64,000 nt of DNA from Prorocentrum cordatum (lineage: Eukaryota > Sar > Dinophyceae > Prorocentrales > Prorocentraceae). The stretch covers positions 641,720 to 705,719 of the forward strand of contig CAUYUJ010021704.1 in the NCBI GenBank assembly GCA_963575745.1, read 5' to 3'. The number at the start of each line of letters is the position of its first letter. Position 1 is the stretch's first letter. The notes under the pieces were generated by a model. The model saw nothing but the letters and a program-made list of their open reading frames with translations. It did no database searches and had not been told where the DNA came from. Shown here piece by piece: positions 21,586-32,589 of this stretch. A program made the position numbers and the translations under genes.

Positions 21586-22426
21586 CTTTTTTTTGTTTTT
21601 TGTTTTTTGTTGTGAACCAGTCCAGTCGATCAGTTTGCATGGATGGCGCAGTTCTCCAGCGTGGGAGTGACCCTTCGAAGTCCAGGTGGCGCAGAAAACA
21701 GTGCGGTGTTCTGCGGGGTTATCGAGCCGTAACCTGCAGAGGTCGTCATGACTGTACGAGCAAAACGGACGCAAGGGAACTCTGCAGAAGGAGACTCCAC
21801 TCTTGAGCCTAAGTATTGCCGCCAGCGGGCCGTCCCGCATCCATTTCATCGAACAATGGAGAGGCGAAGCTACGAGGGTACAGATCGAGATCACGCTCGA
21901 CACACGACAACTCGTCGCGTCCGTCGTGCGGAATAATCTGAAGCTGGCAAGCAGGTGCACGGAACGAGCAATCCGAGCCTCACCACGTTGCTGCATGCCA
22001 CTAACAAAAGCTCAGGGGATTGACTTTGCTCCCCTCGACAATCGAGCGATCTGCACGCAGCAAGTGAGCCTAGACTGACTTCCAGACAGTCAGCCATCGG
22101 CGCTGGCTGTGCAACAGAACGCCGGGTGGACGCCCATTCTGGGGCGAGTACCGAAGACTATGGCTAAGACAGGGCTGAGACGACTGGTGTTGTGAAAATT
22201 AACCTTGGGGAAGCAGGCACAATGTCAGGTCGGGCGTGTCCTCCTACAAACGCGTTTAAGATGAAAGTTTAAAACAGAGAAACGATGCCCAAACATAATT
22301 CAGAAAAGATCACAAAATCGTCCCCAGGCCATTGTTCGTCTATTGTTGAATAGTCCTCCTGTACACAGAGTGTACGCCGGGCGATGGCCTGGTAGGGCGG
22401 GGGCGGTGGAGGAGAACCAAGCCGGC
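21586..22426. other. no supported gene
   Basis: Mixed-composition sequence with a T-run at 21590-21612. Several frames of 60-200 codons are open on the minus strand, but none shows a recognisable motif or consistent codon preference. Confidence 0.4.
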
Positions 22427-23013
22427 GGGATACCCATCCGGCGCTGGATGGGTAGGGGCACCCAGCTGGCACACAGCAAATTCCCATCCGGCGGCAGCCC
22501 TGAGGGGGGGGGGGGCGCTAGATACCCATCCGGCGGCACACCCATCTGGCGCTGGATGGGTACCCGGCCGGCACCCGGCAGATACCCATCCGGCGGCAGC
22601 CCTGAGGGGGGGGAGCGCTCATCAGATATACCCATCCGGCGGCATACCCATCCGGCGCCAGCACCCGGCAGATACCCATCCGGCGGCAGCCCTGACGGGG
22701 GGGGCGCTCAGATACCCATCCGGCGGCATACCCATCCGGCGCTGCAGAATGGGTACCCAGCCGGCACCCGGCAAATACCCATCCGGCGGCCGCTGGATGG
22801 GTAAAGGTACCCAGCCGGCACCCGGCAGGTACCCATCCGGCGGCAGCCCTGAGGGGGGGCGGCGCTCAGGTACCCATCCGGCGGCATACCCATCCGGCGC
22901 TGGATGGGTAGGGGTACCCAGCTGGCACCCGGCAAATACCCATCCGGCGGCCGCTGGGTACCCAGCCGGCACCCAGCAGACACCCATCCGGCGGCAGCCC
23001 TGGAGGGGGGGGG
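22427..23013. repeat. palindromic satellite array, copy 1
   Basis: The array is built from TACCCATCCGGCG units, G-runs and inverted halves such as TACCCATCC-GGCGCT-GGATGGGTA, a perfect 9-bp-arm palindrome. The marker GCGCTCAGATACC or its variants recurs at 22515, 22615, 22704 and 22862, so spacing is 89-158 bp. The same family, with a more regular ~157-bp unit, occurs at 59482-60330. Its translation gives repetitive RYPSGG peptides and is not a gene. Confidence 0.9.
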
Positions 23014-23034
23014 CTTTGGTGATGGCGTTGACAT
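23014..23034. repeat. 21-bp satellite border, inverted relative to 59461-59481
   Basis: The 21 bp directly after satellite copy 1 (CTTTGGTGATGGCGTTGACA plus T) recur exactly, in reverse complement, directly before satellite copy 2. Both join the array at the same point of the unit (after the G-run). AT-rich DNA lies outside each. Confidence 0.85.
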
Positions 23035-23345
23035 ATGAGATCAATGTCAGATGAAATCACATATAAATTACTTCAATTATATGTGAAGCTATTTGTAAGT
23101 AACTTGAAATCACTTGTAGTGAGATATGTTAGGATCCTGCAACTACCATCCACATCCAACTTAAGTCATCAACATATATACTTCAATAGCATGTAGAACA
23201 TATGTTACTTGTGTGCACCCAATTGCCATACTTATAAGTTCATTATAATTATATTTATACATGAGATAAGTTTAAGTCCGATAAGTCTGCTTTTTCGTCT
23301 GCTTTTTGAAAAGGGGGTCGGAAACCAAAAAACGCGCCGGTTTTC
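23035..23345. other. AT-rich sequence without a gene
   Basis: This is unusually AT-rich for the window (many TTATAA, TTACTT and ATATGT motifs). It resembles in composition the AT-rich DNA at 59345-59460 that borders the second satellite. Confidence 0.5.
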
Positions 23346-23349
23346 TTCA

Positions 23350-23432
23350 ACACAACCCTGAGGTACCAGGGCGGTTGTTTTAACCGCCAGGTTTTGGCAG
23401 TTAAAAAAAACCGCCAGCCTAAAAACCGCCAG
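23350..23432. repeat. MITE-like palindromic element, copy A
   Basis: It begins CCCTGAGGTACC and contains GGCGGTTGTTTTAACCGCC (7-bp arms), then TGGCAGTTAAAA and further AACCGCCAG motifs. It is homologous, in inverted orientation, to 39360-39440. Confidence 0.6.
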
Positions 23433-23790
23433 GCAACAAAACCAATAACAAAATCATCAAAAACAATCATTCTTCCAGCGCAACACATACATGCCACCAA
23501 TGAAAGCGCGTTGCGACGCGCGCGGGTGGAAACGCAAGGCAACAACCAAGGCAATTCGACGACCACGTTTCTTTGGAACCGCATCTTCAAACTCGAATCT
23601 GGCCCTGGTGTCCAACGTGAGTGGGTATTATCGCAAGGCCCCTGTACGTCGGGCGTGTGTCATGTGTAAAAACGCAAGCCTGACGTGTTATTCCACGTGC
23701 GGGCCCAATTATACATATGACATCATACAGTTGTGTTCGGCCACCACGTCGTTAACATAGACCATGTTATGTTACACGGTCTTAAATCAC
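23433..23790. other. no confident gene; cysteine-containing open frame
   Basis: A plus-strand frame (about 23491-23760) is open for 89 codons and ends with a cysteine cluster (RRACVMCKNASLTCYSTCG). It faintly recalls zinc-binding tails of some transposases, but nothing upstream supports a gene. I do not assign a function. Confidence 0.25.
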
Positions 23791-23814
23791 GTGAGCCCGC
23801 GCGTGGAAGGCTAC

Positions 23815-24340
23815 CATAGAGGGTGAGGGCGGGAGAAGGCGCGGGCGAGGAGGTTGGGAGGGGAACGGACAAGCGGGAGGAGCATGGGGAAGAGAAGGAG
23901 ACATAGAGAGAGAGGGGTAGAGAGAGTGAGAGAGAGAGAGAGAGAGAGAAGGATCACAAACAACAAGAGTGCGATCCGTGTATGTATATGTATGCCTAGA
24001 TACACATGGTGGAGGGAGATAGAAAGAGAGAAAGAGGGAGCGAGCGAGAGAGAGAGAGAGCGAAAGCGGGGAGGAAGGAAGCGGGGGGGCTCCTCTTGGC
24101 ATCGCCGTGTCTCTGAGGTATGTCGAGTCTGAGTGTAGGACGACGAGTGTTCATGAGTCTGAGTGCGACCAACGTGAGTCTGAATGAGTTGAACACGTGA
24201 GCGAATGAGCCTGAATGCGCGTGGCTCAGGATACACATGACTCTGAGCTTGTGGCTCTGAGTGCGAGCGAGTCTGAGTATGAGCGGGCTGAGCGCGAGTA
24301 AATATGAATGATCTGGGTCTGAGTGTGAGTGAGGCTGAGC
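23815..24340. repeat. GA-rich tract followed by GAGTCTGAGTG minisatellite
   Basis: 23850-24080 is purine-rich with (GA)n runs. 24115-24340 repeats GAGTCTGAGTG and GAGCGAGTCTGAGT with 10-20-bp spacing. No gene is seen. Confidence 0.6.
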
Positions 24341-24865
24341 ATTGGCATTGGCGTCCCCAACTTCCCCCAATCGCATCATAACCCTCCTCGGCTCCATAAG
24401 CCTTCCTATTTCCAGTCGCTCTCGTTCGACTGTCCGCCGTGCGAGGTCACTGAGGCAACGGGTCACATGTCATCAAGAGAAGAGTCATCGCCCTCGGAAC
24501 TCCGACTCGGGCTCTGGCGCGGGCGGCGGATCAGGGCTAGGCTCGCGCGGCCTCGAGGTCCGCTTTAGGAAGACGGCCACGCGCAGCTACCCCGACCCTC
24601 GACCATGTCGCGAACTTCGGGTTTCCTCCAACCGAGCTCGAATCTGCATGTCGGGCAAATTCTTAAAGACGAAGCCGATGGAATCTACATAAGTTCCTTT
24701 GCCCAGCCGATCCCCCCCCTGTCCACCGTCCACTCACATCCCCTGATCATTCCGACCTCGTCGTCTTCCTCCCCCTCCCCCCTCCCTGAGCCCCCCCGCC
24801 CTCGTGGACTTCCTCAGCCGAGCTTTTAAGAACCCGCCCGCGCCTTACTTGCGATACACCTCACG

Positions 24866-25270
24866 CTACTCAGCAGCCAACCGTGCCCTCTCATCCTGCA
24901 GCCTCTTCAAGGCATTGTCGACTCGCTTTTGGTGCTGTTCCTGTTCCTGCTCGAACTTGGCTCGTTTCTCAGTCTCGGCTTCCTGCTGCTTCGGCTCCTG
25001 CTCAAGTGTGTTCGGGATTGGCCTATACAAGGTTGGTCGCGCTATCCAGGCTGAAACAAAACGAGTAAACACGGGAAGCATTGAGAAGGAGTGGGCAAAG
25101 GGGGACGTATAATTAATGGGGGCAGTGGGGAAGCGATTGACGTCGCAGTCTAGCCTGGATAGCAGCGCCACGAGTTCAGGATCCATCCCTTCCGCTAGCA
25201 TCTGGGCCGCTTCGGTCTTTGTGAGTGGTTGGGCCATTTGGCCTCGGGACCTAGTTGAAACGAAAGCCAT
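24866..25270 (-). CDS. possible small protein with Gln/Glu-rich coiled coil
   Basis: An ATG at 25270 or 25237 opens MAQPLTKTEAAQMLAEGMDPELVALLSRLDC. The C-terminal 50 residues (EQEPKQQEAETEKRAKFEQEQEQHQKRV...LQDERARLAAE) are a strongly predicted coiled coil. The intervening ~30 codons look non-coding, and TTTTGTTTCAG at about 25051 is a good 3' splice site, so a short intron may be present. Both readings keep the same frame. The stop follows LAAE at 24866. I do not recognise the family, and the coding status is inferred from composition. Confidence 0.4.
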   Translation of the reverse strand: MAFVSTRSRGQMAQPLTKTEAAQMLAEGMDPELVALLSRLDCDVNRFPTAPINYTSPFAHSFSMLPVFTRFVSAWIARPTLYRPIPNTLEQEPKQQEAETEKRAKFEQEQEQHQKRVDNALKRLQDERARLAAE

Positions 25271-25789
25271 TCGAGAAATATTTCGAGCCTGAGGGGGGCG
25301 TCGGACACGAGTACTGCTAGGACGGGAATGCAGAGGGTGAGTGGGGTGATTAGTGCGGTGTAGGATGGAGGAATATGGCGAGGGGTAAGGCGATGAGATA
25401 AGCGGGGAATAAGCGAAGTACGAGGGCACCGAGTAGATAGGATGCGATGATTAGAGACGGTGGGGATTCCGACGACGACGACGACGAGGAATTTGAGGGA
25501 GATTAGAACACAGAAAAGGAGTGTGTAGCCGAAGTGCAGGTGGATGACACATAAGGGCGATATGACCCGAGGAAAATGAAGAGTCATTGTTTAAAGCGGA
25601 GGAAGACTGCCGAAGACCGCTCGGCTGGTAGCTGGTGCCCAGCCGCGGGGATGCGGCGAGCGACCCCCCCCCCGCCCCGTCCACCATTAGACAGATGGGT
25701 GAGTCGAGACGAGTAGCCAATCGACAAGTTACCAGTAAGGATGACATCCCGTTTTATGCGTGAGTACGATCGAGAACAGTGCAAGGCCA

Positions 25790-26005
25790 ACGCCAGGTCA
25801 ATGCAACGTCGATGCAAGACCCTTGAAATGGTCATGTAATGTCAACGTAAGGTCAACGCAATATCAATACAACGTCAATGCATGATCCTTAAAAAGATCA
25901 ATGCAAGGTCAATGCAAGGTCAATGCAAGGTCAATGCGAGGTCAATGCGAGGTCAACGCAAGGTCAATGCAAGGTCGATTCACTGTCAATGCAACGTCAA
26001 TGCGA
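25790..26005. repeat. 11-bp tandem repeat array (AAGGTCAATGC), locus 1
   Basis: About a dozen units of AAGGTCAATGC with substitutions (CAACGC, CGATGC, CAATGCGAGG). It shares the linking segment CAATGCATGATCCTT with locus 2 at 28190-28275. Confidence 0.85.
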
Positions 26006-26310
26006 ATACTAAGGCAATATGTCAAGCCACTGCCAATGCCCGCGTTAATGCGTGCAAAGATCCAACATGCGATTATATCGGCCTCCGTTAGCATTTAAAC
26101 GAGTGGCGAGCAGCCACGCGCCCAGACAGGGGTTGTTGCTCATTGAATTGTGTGTGGTGTGCATATGCAAGCACGTGCAACTCCTTGTGTTGCTTGTGGT
26201 GTGTGTGTGTTTTATTGTAGCATGCGTGCGAACGTGTCATGTGCTCGTGCAGTGTGGTATGTGCAGACATGCGTGTGCGTGTTCATACTACTTTGAGCTT
26301 ACAACCGCTA

Positions 26311-27800
26311 TCAGTCGGCGTCGACATGCACGTAGCTCAATCCAGCTACGACTGCCGCTGCGATCGCAGCGGCGAACTCCACGGTGTACTCCTCGGAAGC
26401 CTTTATGTGGGAGCCAGTGCCAGTGACCCAGCCCGTACTCGACCATCCCTTCTTGTCAGCGGTCTCCTCGAGCTTCACCTCGGGCTTGGGCGTCACCCCG
26501 TGCAAGCGCTTGACCCCACGGCCCTCCTCTGGAGAGGCGCCGCGGGGAGGAAACTGCGAACACTGTTCAAACCACAGCTAGCACGTCCTGTCGAATCAGT
26601 GGACCCGTTCGGGCCCGATCAAAAACATTGTCGAAACAATTTGCACGGGACTTGTTTTGTAATTGTTGTAATGGGCGAGGCGGTATGCAAACCCGACGTC
26701 CTGATGGACGGCAGCGTCGGCAGCGTTCCTAGTCCCAGCCACGAAGTTCCACAGATGTTCTGGCCAAGTAGAATACACCTCCAACGGTTTCCTGCTGCAC
26801 GCTCCGAAACATCCCATGTACGTGACCCTCCGAATCGATCTGTTCAGGAGGAGCGCGTCGGACAGCCCGCAGAAGTCGAAGAGCATCGACGAGAGCGGCT
26901 GCTCAACGCAGAAGAAGGCGCCCTTCAAGGTGCAGAGCGTCAGCAGCCACGACCTCCCTACCCTGCGAACTGCCACTCATGCGCGCGTGCTTGCATGCAG
27001 CCGTGCACCAGCGCGCCAGGCATGACCATGCATATGCGTTTGGATGGGGCATCCACTGCGCCCCCTGCGCTCAACGTGGCAGCACGCGGCATCGCCTTCA
27101 GGCGACCTGGATCGCACGTCTCTCACGAGCATTCTGCTACCGATGGCCGTGCTTCAACATGGCTATACAAGAGCACATGATTCGAATCAAGGGGTTCCGT
27201 GCTCTCCCCGATGATACCGCATGGACACAATGTCACTTTCTCATTCGATGCAGCACACCCTCCCTCGGACAATGCAACTCCAATGCAGTTCGCCTCGCGC
27301 ACGTCCTCCCTGATCATATCTCCGATGGCCTCTTCCTTTGTTCGGCGGGTATGTCCACGGGCGCAGTTCACCCATGTCGAACATTGTGGTGCGAACCATC
27401 CAGTGCCACCGACTTTGAGGGCCAGCAACGTCAAGGAGACGTAGATGAGGCCAACCGCCGTCGCCACATTGTCCCACTTCCGTCCCGAGGATTTATCAAT
27501 TGCTGTCGCCTTATAGCCAGATGCTGCTACTTGCCTGGACGCACGTGCCGAACCACAGAACGTCTCCACGAAGTCCAAGGAACGAACAACAGCTGAAGAG
27601 GCAGCATTCACCTTCTGGACAATGGCGTGGAACACGCCGTCATCGATACCGTTTTCGTTGACCAATGCAGAGCGCCCAACTTCACAATGGATCTCATTCT
27701 CCATTTTGCAGGCGGCATCTGCTCGTCTAATATCATCCTCACTCATTGGGTACGCTGCGCGGTTGGCCATGGCGGCCTTCCACGTTCGGCCATCAGCCAT
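26311..27800 (-). CDS. methyltransferase-like gene, probably split by introns
   Basis: Sense order runs from 27800 downward. The first open block (225 codons to 27123) contains LDFVETFCGSARASRQVAASG and ATAIDKSSG, resembling SAM-binding motifs I and II of Rossmann methyltransferases. WFAPQCSTWVNCARG follows, where a methyltransferase catalytic loop would lie. The next block (26976-26596) holds FFCVEQPLSSMLFDF and RVTYMGCFGACSRKPLEVYST. A third (26505-26311) holds GSHIKASEEYTVEFAAAIAAA. The three blocks are in different frames, and the region between the first two (about 26980-27290) is a likely intron. I recognise this as a repeated dinoflagellate-type domain but cannot name a substrate. It lies downstream of the transposase-like gene on the same strand and may have belonged to the same element. 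Confidence 0.45.
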
Positions 27801-28007
27801 TCATGAAGAGTTTGGCAAGAGCGGTAGGGATCCAGCTGAAGCGCCAAATATGTAATCACTACAATTGAGCCTGCCCAAAATGTTGAACATCGAAAATATG
27901 CGTCGCTCGAGTGTCATGCGATGGGCGAACTGCGCAAGACCACGGAGAATCACATTCAATCCTTCATCCGTACATGTAGTATATAGTTTGGGTGATCCAT
28001 GGAACAT
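27801..28007 (-). pseudogene. probable C-terminal piece of the transposase-like gene
   Basis: This 68-codon frame reads GSPKLYTTCTDEGLNVILRGLAQFAHRMTLERRIFSMFNILG. That is a compact, conserved-looking block that fits as the tail of the transposase-like protein encoded upstream on the same strand. It is separated from the preceding segment (ending 28491) by about 480 nt holding 11-bp repeats, presumably an intron or insertion. Confidence 0.35.
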
Positions 28008-28189
28008 GGTCCTCGGATACGTCCACTGAACGTGTCGGGGGCCCGTGGGGAGAGGGATGGGGTGACCAAAGCAACATTCCCCACATCAATTGCTACAAGC
28101 CGCCTCTCATGTAAGCAGCACAGCTACTGAGTGTGCGTGCGTGTCAGAGGGAGCGCGTGCATGTGTGAGGGTTGTGCAGATGAGCAATG

Positions 28190-28275
28190 CAACGTCGATG
28201 CAACGTCAATGCATGATCCTTGACAGGCCAATGCAAGGTCAATGCAAAGTCGATGTAAGGTCAATGACAAGACAC
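28190..28275. repeat. 11-bp tandem repeat array, locus 2
   Basis: Units such as CAATGCAACGT and CAATGCAAGGT with the linker TGCATGATCCTTGA, homologous to locus 1. CA/TG-rich low complexity follows to about 28400. Confidence 0.8.
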
Positions 28276-28490
28276 GTATCGTACGCGTGCGTACACAGCC
28301 CTGTACAACTTCATACACATATGTACGTGCCCACGCACATGCACATGCACACACACACATGCATGTACAGACATATGTTCATACACGTACGCACCCACAT
28401 ACTTGAACATTGATGCGCGTGCCCCTTGCCCCATCCCCCAATCCAATTATGCCCGTAGCCAGTGGCACGCCGGCTCCCTACACTGATTAT

Positions 28491-28865
28491 TTAATATCCC
28501 AGCATCCTGTCTGCGAGGTGAACACAAAGATGATGCTTTGGTACGTGATCCACACCACTCGCGTCACATGCACGCAGGAATATACCAGATAACGACACGA
28601 GCGTGTCACGTTCGTGTTGTTTCACCACGACACCCATATGTCTAATCGTGTTGAGATATTGCTGCATGGCGGTACCAGCTGTCATAAATGCTTCTGTAAA
28701 CACAGCAGCACCACCGTACTTGTGTAATTCAAAAACAGCGAACGACAACAATATCCCCATCTCCCCAGCCTTAGCTTTCAAGGTTCCACCAGGATGGTTT
28801 GTGTTGTGCTGCGTGCACTCCTCAACGCTCCCCAACATGCCCCACGTAAGCTGCGACACACACAC
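28491..28865 (-). pseudogene. transposase-like gene, third segment
   Basis: The frame continues the gene after a phase change at a (GT)n run (about 28857-28864). It shows QLTWGMLGSVEECTQHNTN, KAKAGEMGILLSFAVFELHKYGG, then a helical segment ending CDASGVDHVPKHHLCVHLADR. The preceding segment ends in a different phase inside the same (GT)n run, so a microsatellite slip of 2 nt is the simplest cause of the frameshift. Confidence 0.45.
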
Positions 28866-29583
28866 CGATTACTAGGAACGTGAGTATCCACCTCCCAGCG
28901 CTTCAGGTCGGCAACTAGCCGACGTAGACCCAACTCTTTCTGTTCCTCGAAATTCCCAGGGCACCTCCACGGATTTTTCAAAACCAGCCTCCAGAAAGCA
29001 GCGCACGTCCACCTCTGAACAGGGCCGTAGTATACAGTATGGAGCGAGTCTACGGCGAGCGTTCGTCTTGGGTTGCTTGATAAGGCACGGTGAAAGAGCG
29101 GGCACCTGTGCGCCACTGGATCTATAGTTGCTTGCCCTGCTTTCCGAGGCCTCCAGAATGTTATGATGAAGGGTGTGCGGGCCGACTCTATAGCTCCGAT
29201 GTCGGGCAAACTGCACGAAGGCTCCACGCGGTCCCCAGGTAGCAAATCTACGCCTGATACCGTCCCTGCTCTCGTCACAATTCTCCCCCCGATCGTTTTG
29301 TTGGATGGCTTTGTCCACCCAATGAGTCCGAGCACAGCTACCCGATCAGCCTCGCTATCGACTCGCACGAGTCGTTCGCACATCATGCAAGAGTTCTCAT
29401 AATCGGTTTCTTCCCTCAATGGCCATGGTAGCTCGTCCCCACATACGGCACAGTTGAAACGATGCAGATCATCTTGGCACAAGCTACAGTACTGGCACGG
29501 CGAGAACTTGCTCGCCCACGATGCCAGCCTTAACGTTTTGCTGTGCTCCGCCCAATCCCCTTTGATCCGCCTGCCGCCAGATG
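28778..29583 (-). pseudogene. transposase-like gene, middle segment
   Basis: The readable block starts near 29583 with RRIKGDWAEHSKTLRLASW and the cysteine pairs CQYCSLCQDD and CAVCGDE. GDRVEPSCSLPDIGA, TFWRPRKAGQA and TLAVDSLHTVYYGPVQRW follow. The order fits the central part of a DDE transposase of a type abundant in dinoflagellates. The Asp in KGDWAE and the zinc ligands are the clearest features. The exact superfamily is not resolved by eye. The segment past about 28865 (CVCRSLRG...) is out of frame. Confidence 0.45.
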
Positions 29584-29815
29584 GGGCAAGAAGCGTATCA
29601 GGCCCATCTGCGCGAGTGGGTCACGCGGCGCACCATCGTGCATGATTGTGCCACGCATCGCCCATTTTAGACGCTTTGCGACCTGCCCGCAACCCGCCCA
29701 CGACCCCATCAACGTACACGCGCGTATCACCGTTGCCACGTGATCACATTCACGGCGCCTAGGAACCCAACGCCTGATCCAACTATCGACCGGCTACCGT
29801 CCAGCTACCGTCCAG

Positions 29816-30721
29816 CTACCCCTGGGGGATGGGGTGTGCGGGTCGAGCGGCAGCTCGCGGTATCCAGAGGAGACAGCATTTGGGGACAGTTTTTTGTTCC
29901 GCCAAGGGGTCGTCTGGGTGCCAATCGGTATCGTCGTGTCGCCGAGGTGGAGATTGTCCTGCGACCAGCGCTTGAAGCATCCAACTTATCGACTGCAATG
30001 CTGGCCACACTGAGCACCAGCCCCTACAGCCGCAGAGGCACTTGTCGGACCCCAAGAGAACGGCTGTCACATGACGTTTCCCCGTCAGGAGATTTATCAC
30101 CCAGAATCCAAGAATACTGTCAGATCGCCCCCCCGCCCCAGAAGTGTACCTGACCCCGTCTACGTACAGCCCCAAGGGAATGGGTCTGTCCTCGTTGTTT
30201 TCAACTGCCCTCATCACGTCGGGATGTGTCTTGTAGCAAGGTAGGTCTAATATGCATTCCTCTCTGGTGGACGGGTCTGCCCGAACGAATTCTAAGCTAA
30301 GGGGGTCCGTCTCGATCTCTTCTGCAATTGATTGCCAAACTGGTCGGAAGGGTATGTCTCGTATTGTCCGCGTAGCTGCCCGCCTCACATTACACGGCGT
30401 CGGCACGAAATACAAATACAGATCGCCTGCACCTGGGAGCACCGAATCTAAAAGACGCTGGTACGATCCACTCTGTTTGCCAGGAGCCTGACTGTAGAGA
30501 CTGAACGCGCCACCTGGCACTTCAGCCAGCTGGAGGTGGTAACATAATACACACACGTCATAAGCTGTCACCTTCGCAGATGCATAGGGGCTCAGTATAT
30601 GCTTCAGGACCCCGGAACCAGCGTCGCGCCGTGTTTGTTGCTTTTGCGAATTGCCCCCAGGAACCCATGGAACAGCATGGCGCTTCCGTTTCAAAAGTGT
30701 GCGAGGTCTCTTTGGCGCCAT
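29816..30721 (-). pseudogene. transposase-like gene, N-terminal segment
   Basis: These 301 codons start with a basic, nuclear-localisation-like MAPKRPRTLLKRKRH. They contain GLYVDGVRYTSGAGGRSDSILGFWVINLLTGKRH, an Asp-bearing strand pair typical of the first catalytic block of RNase H-fold transposases. A Cys/Trp-rich CLCGCRGWCSVWPAL follows. After about 29950 the sequence no longer looks coding, and the next block appears at 29583, so an intron or insertion lies between. With 28491-29583 this forms one gene of a probable DNA transposon. No terminal inverted repeats were found. Confidence 0.45.
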
Positions 30722-30769
30722 CCCTTGAAACGGCTAGAGCAAACTCGGCTACAGCGTGTGCTGACCTCA

Positions 30770-31190
30770 TAGCGAGCATGTGTTTGCAACTGCCGTGCAA
30801 CCCCACCCCGCCCTCCCAACCAAGAAGGGCGGAGGGCGGGGGTGTAGGAGAGGTAGTGAGGAGAAACGGTAGGAGATGAGAGCTAAAAGGTATGAGAGCA
30901 GCTGGACTCAATGTCGCATGATGCGCACGCACCGCACGCAATCGTACCCATCAGACGCAGAGAACTGTCACCTCGAGCAAATGCGAGCCGCATTGAAGCG
31001 GACAAGTATTGAATGTGCCGAACTGTCTGCGTTCGGCGCCGCCTGCAAGCATGGCACCCGCGGGCTCGTGGCCTCCTTGTGCACATCACCCCCCCATCTC
31101 CTTTGACGAGCGGGACGGGCTCGACGGAACCCTTGCAATTGTGTCCTAGCTTTGCTCATCACATTGGGAAACGCATGCTAAAAGTTGGTT
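30770..31190. other. no supported gene
   Basis: Intergenic-looking sequence with mixed composition upstream of the transposase-like gene. Open frames are short and lack motifs. Confidence 0.4.
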
Positions 31191-31195
31191 GATAG

Positions 31196-31552
31196 TAGGT
31201 CATCGGTAGGTCCCAGGAGGTCAACGGTAGGTCAACGGTAGGTCAACGGTCGGTCCCAGGAGGTCAACGGTAGGTCAACGGTAGGTCAACGGTCGGTCCC
31301 AGGAGGTCAACGGTAGGTCAACAAGGTAGGTCAACGGTAGGTCAACGGTCCCAGGTCAACGGTAGGTCAACGCACCAAACCTGTAAAAACACATATTTTG
31401 AGGGTTAGGTCAACGGTAGGTCAACGGTCAGGTCAACGGTCCCAGGTCAACGGTAGGTCAACGGTCGTTTTTCGAGGTCAACGGTCGGTCAACGGTAGGT
31501 CAACGGTGCATTTCGGAGGTCAACGGCCGGTCAACGGTAGGTCAACGGTGAG
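31196..31552. repeat. 11-bp tandem repeat array (AGGTCAACGGT), locus 3
   Basis: About 25 units of AGGTCAACGGT with interspersed GGTCCCAGG segments, in a looser higher-order pattern of roughly 55 bp. It has the same 11-bp length and AGGTCAA core as the other loci, but CGGT replaces TGCA. Confidence 0.9.
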
Positions 31553-31948
31553 TTTCAGATGGCCGACACAGGACCCGCAGGCATTTTCACACAGAATTCT
31601 GTGTTCGGGAGCACCCCTCCAGACCACCGAACCACATCCAGGAGTTCGAAACACCACATCGTGCCACGAGCGCACGGTGCAGCACACAGTGTAGCAGCTT
31701 GGCGTCGGCGTTCCCCGAGGTCGCATGCGACGGGCTCCAGCCCTCCGCATGCACGTGCCTATAACTCCGAGCGTGCTGAGCCATCGGGGTTGCTCCAAAA
31801 AATCCAACCAGGGTCAACGCCACCTTCCCTCCTATGTATCATACCCTGATCAAGCAGACCCTAGCATACAACCCGATGGCAGCGTACACGTGCTGCACTG
31901 AAACGCCTGCGCACACTTGTCAGCGAGCGGCAATCAAAAAAACGAGCC

Positions 31949-32566
31949 TCACGAAGCCTGGCTCGAAGCAGCGCCCTTGCGCTGCTGCCGCAAGTCCTTC
32001 GTGTTCAGTAGGTAGGCCATCTCCTGGGTGACCTCGTCAAGGTCCTCTGCGAGGCTGTGCAGATCCTCCACGGCCTGCTGGAAGCTGAGTTCGGTCATCT
32101 TGTCCTGGAACTGTTTGAAGCCGATGCTGAAGAGCCCGGGGAGCGTGGAACTCTTGGCAACCTTGCAGCGCAAATTCGCGAGGTACTGCTCGAGGTCACC
32201 CTTGAACTCGGCCTTGTTGGCGAAGTCCCAGGACCCATCCTGAGAGATCTGGTGCAGGATCGCGTCGGCCTGGCTCGTCACAGACGAGAAGCGCAAGGCT
32301 ATACTCTTCGCGTTCTTGACAGGATCCAGCTCCTTGGTCTCCTTGGCGCCCCCCGCCTTCCCGCGACTCTTCGGCTTGGCCGCGGCCAAGACCTTGGGCA
32401 CGGCACCTGATACCTTCTGGATCGATGGCTGAACTCCGCCAGGACCCTTGGCCACGACTGGCGCCCCCGTCTTGGGCAAGTGTGCGGCCGCCGTGGTCAT
32501 GGCCGCCGCGCCAGCGGCCGCCGTCGCCACTCGCCTGCGCTTGGCGGCGGACGGCTCGACTGGCTC
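31949..32566 (-). CDS. host-type gene exon, Ala/Lys-rich N-terminus with helical domain
   Basis: The exon opens after a good acceptor (CCTGGACAG at 32567-32575) with EPVEPSAAKRRRVATAAAG, which includes a KRRR nuclear-localisation-like motif. A ~110-residue helical domain follows (SIALRFSSVTSQADAILHQI, WDFANKAEFKGDLEQYLAN, LSFQQAVEDLHSLAEDLDEV). It ends ASSQAS then stop at 31949. Similar helical domains recur in dinoflagellate multi-exon genes with this style, but I know of no assigned function. Its 5' exons are not identified. The nearest gene upstream (33735-35408) already has its own stop. Confidence 0.55.
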   Translation of the reverse strand, partial: EPVEPSAAKRRRVATAAAGAAAMTTAAAHLPKTGAPVVAKGPGGVQPSIQKVSGAVPKVLAAAKPKSRGKAGGAKETKELDPVKNAKSIALRFSSVTSQADAILHQISQDGSWDFANKAEFKGDLEQYLANLRCKVAKSSTLPGLFSIGFKQFQDKMTELSFQQAVEDLHSLAEDLDEVTQEMAYLLNTKDLRQQRKGAASSQAS

Positions 32567-32589
32567 CTGTCCAGGGCCGTGTGTGGTGA

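Noticed and set aside
22300-23054. Repeat-peptide open frames (RYPSGGSPEGG type) on both strands
   Set aside because: They follow the palindromic satellite exactly, vary with its unit, and are open on both strands. They are not protein genes.
30070-30090. Hairpin TGACG-N6-CGTCA as another GNRA family member
   Set aside because: The loop is six bases (GGGAAA) and the stem lacks the GC...GC outer pairs. It lies in an unrelated gene.
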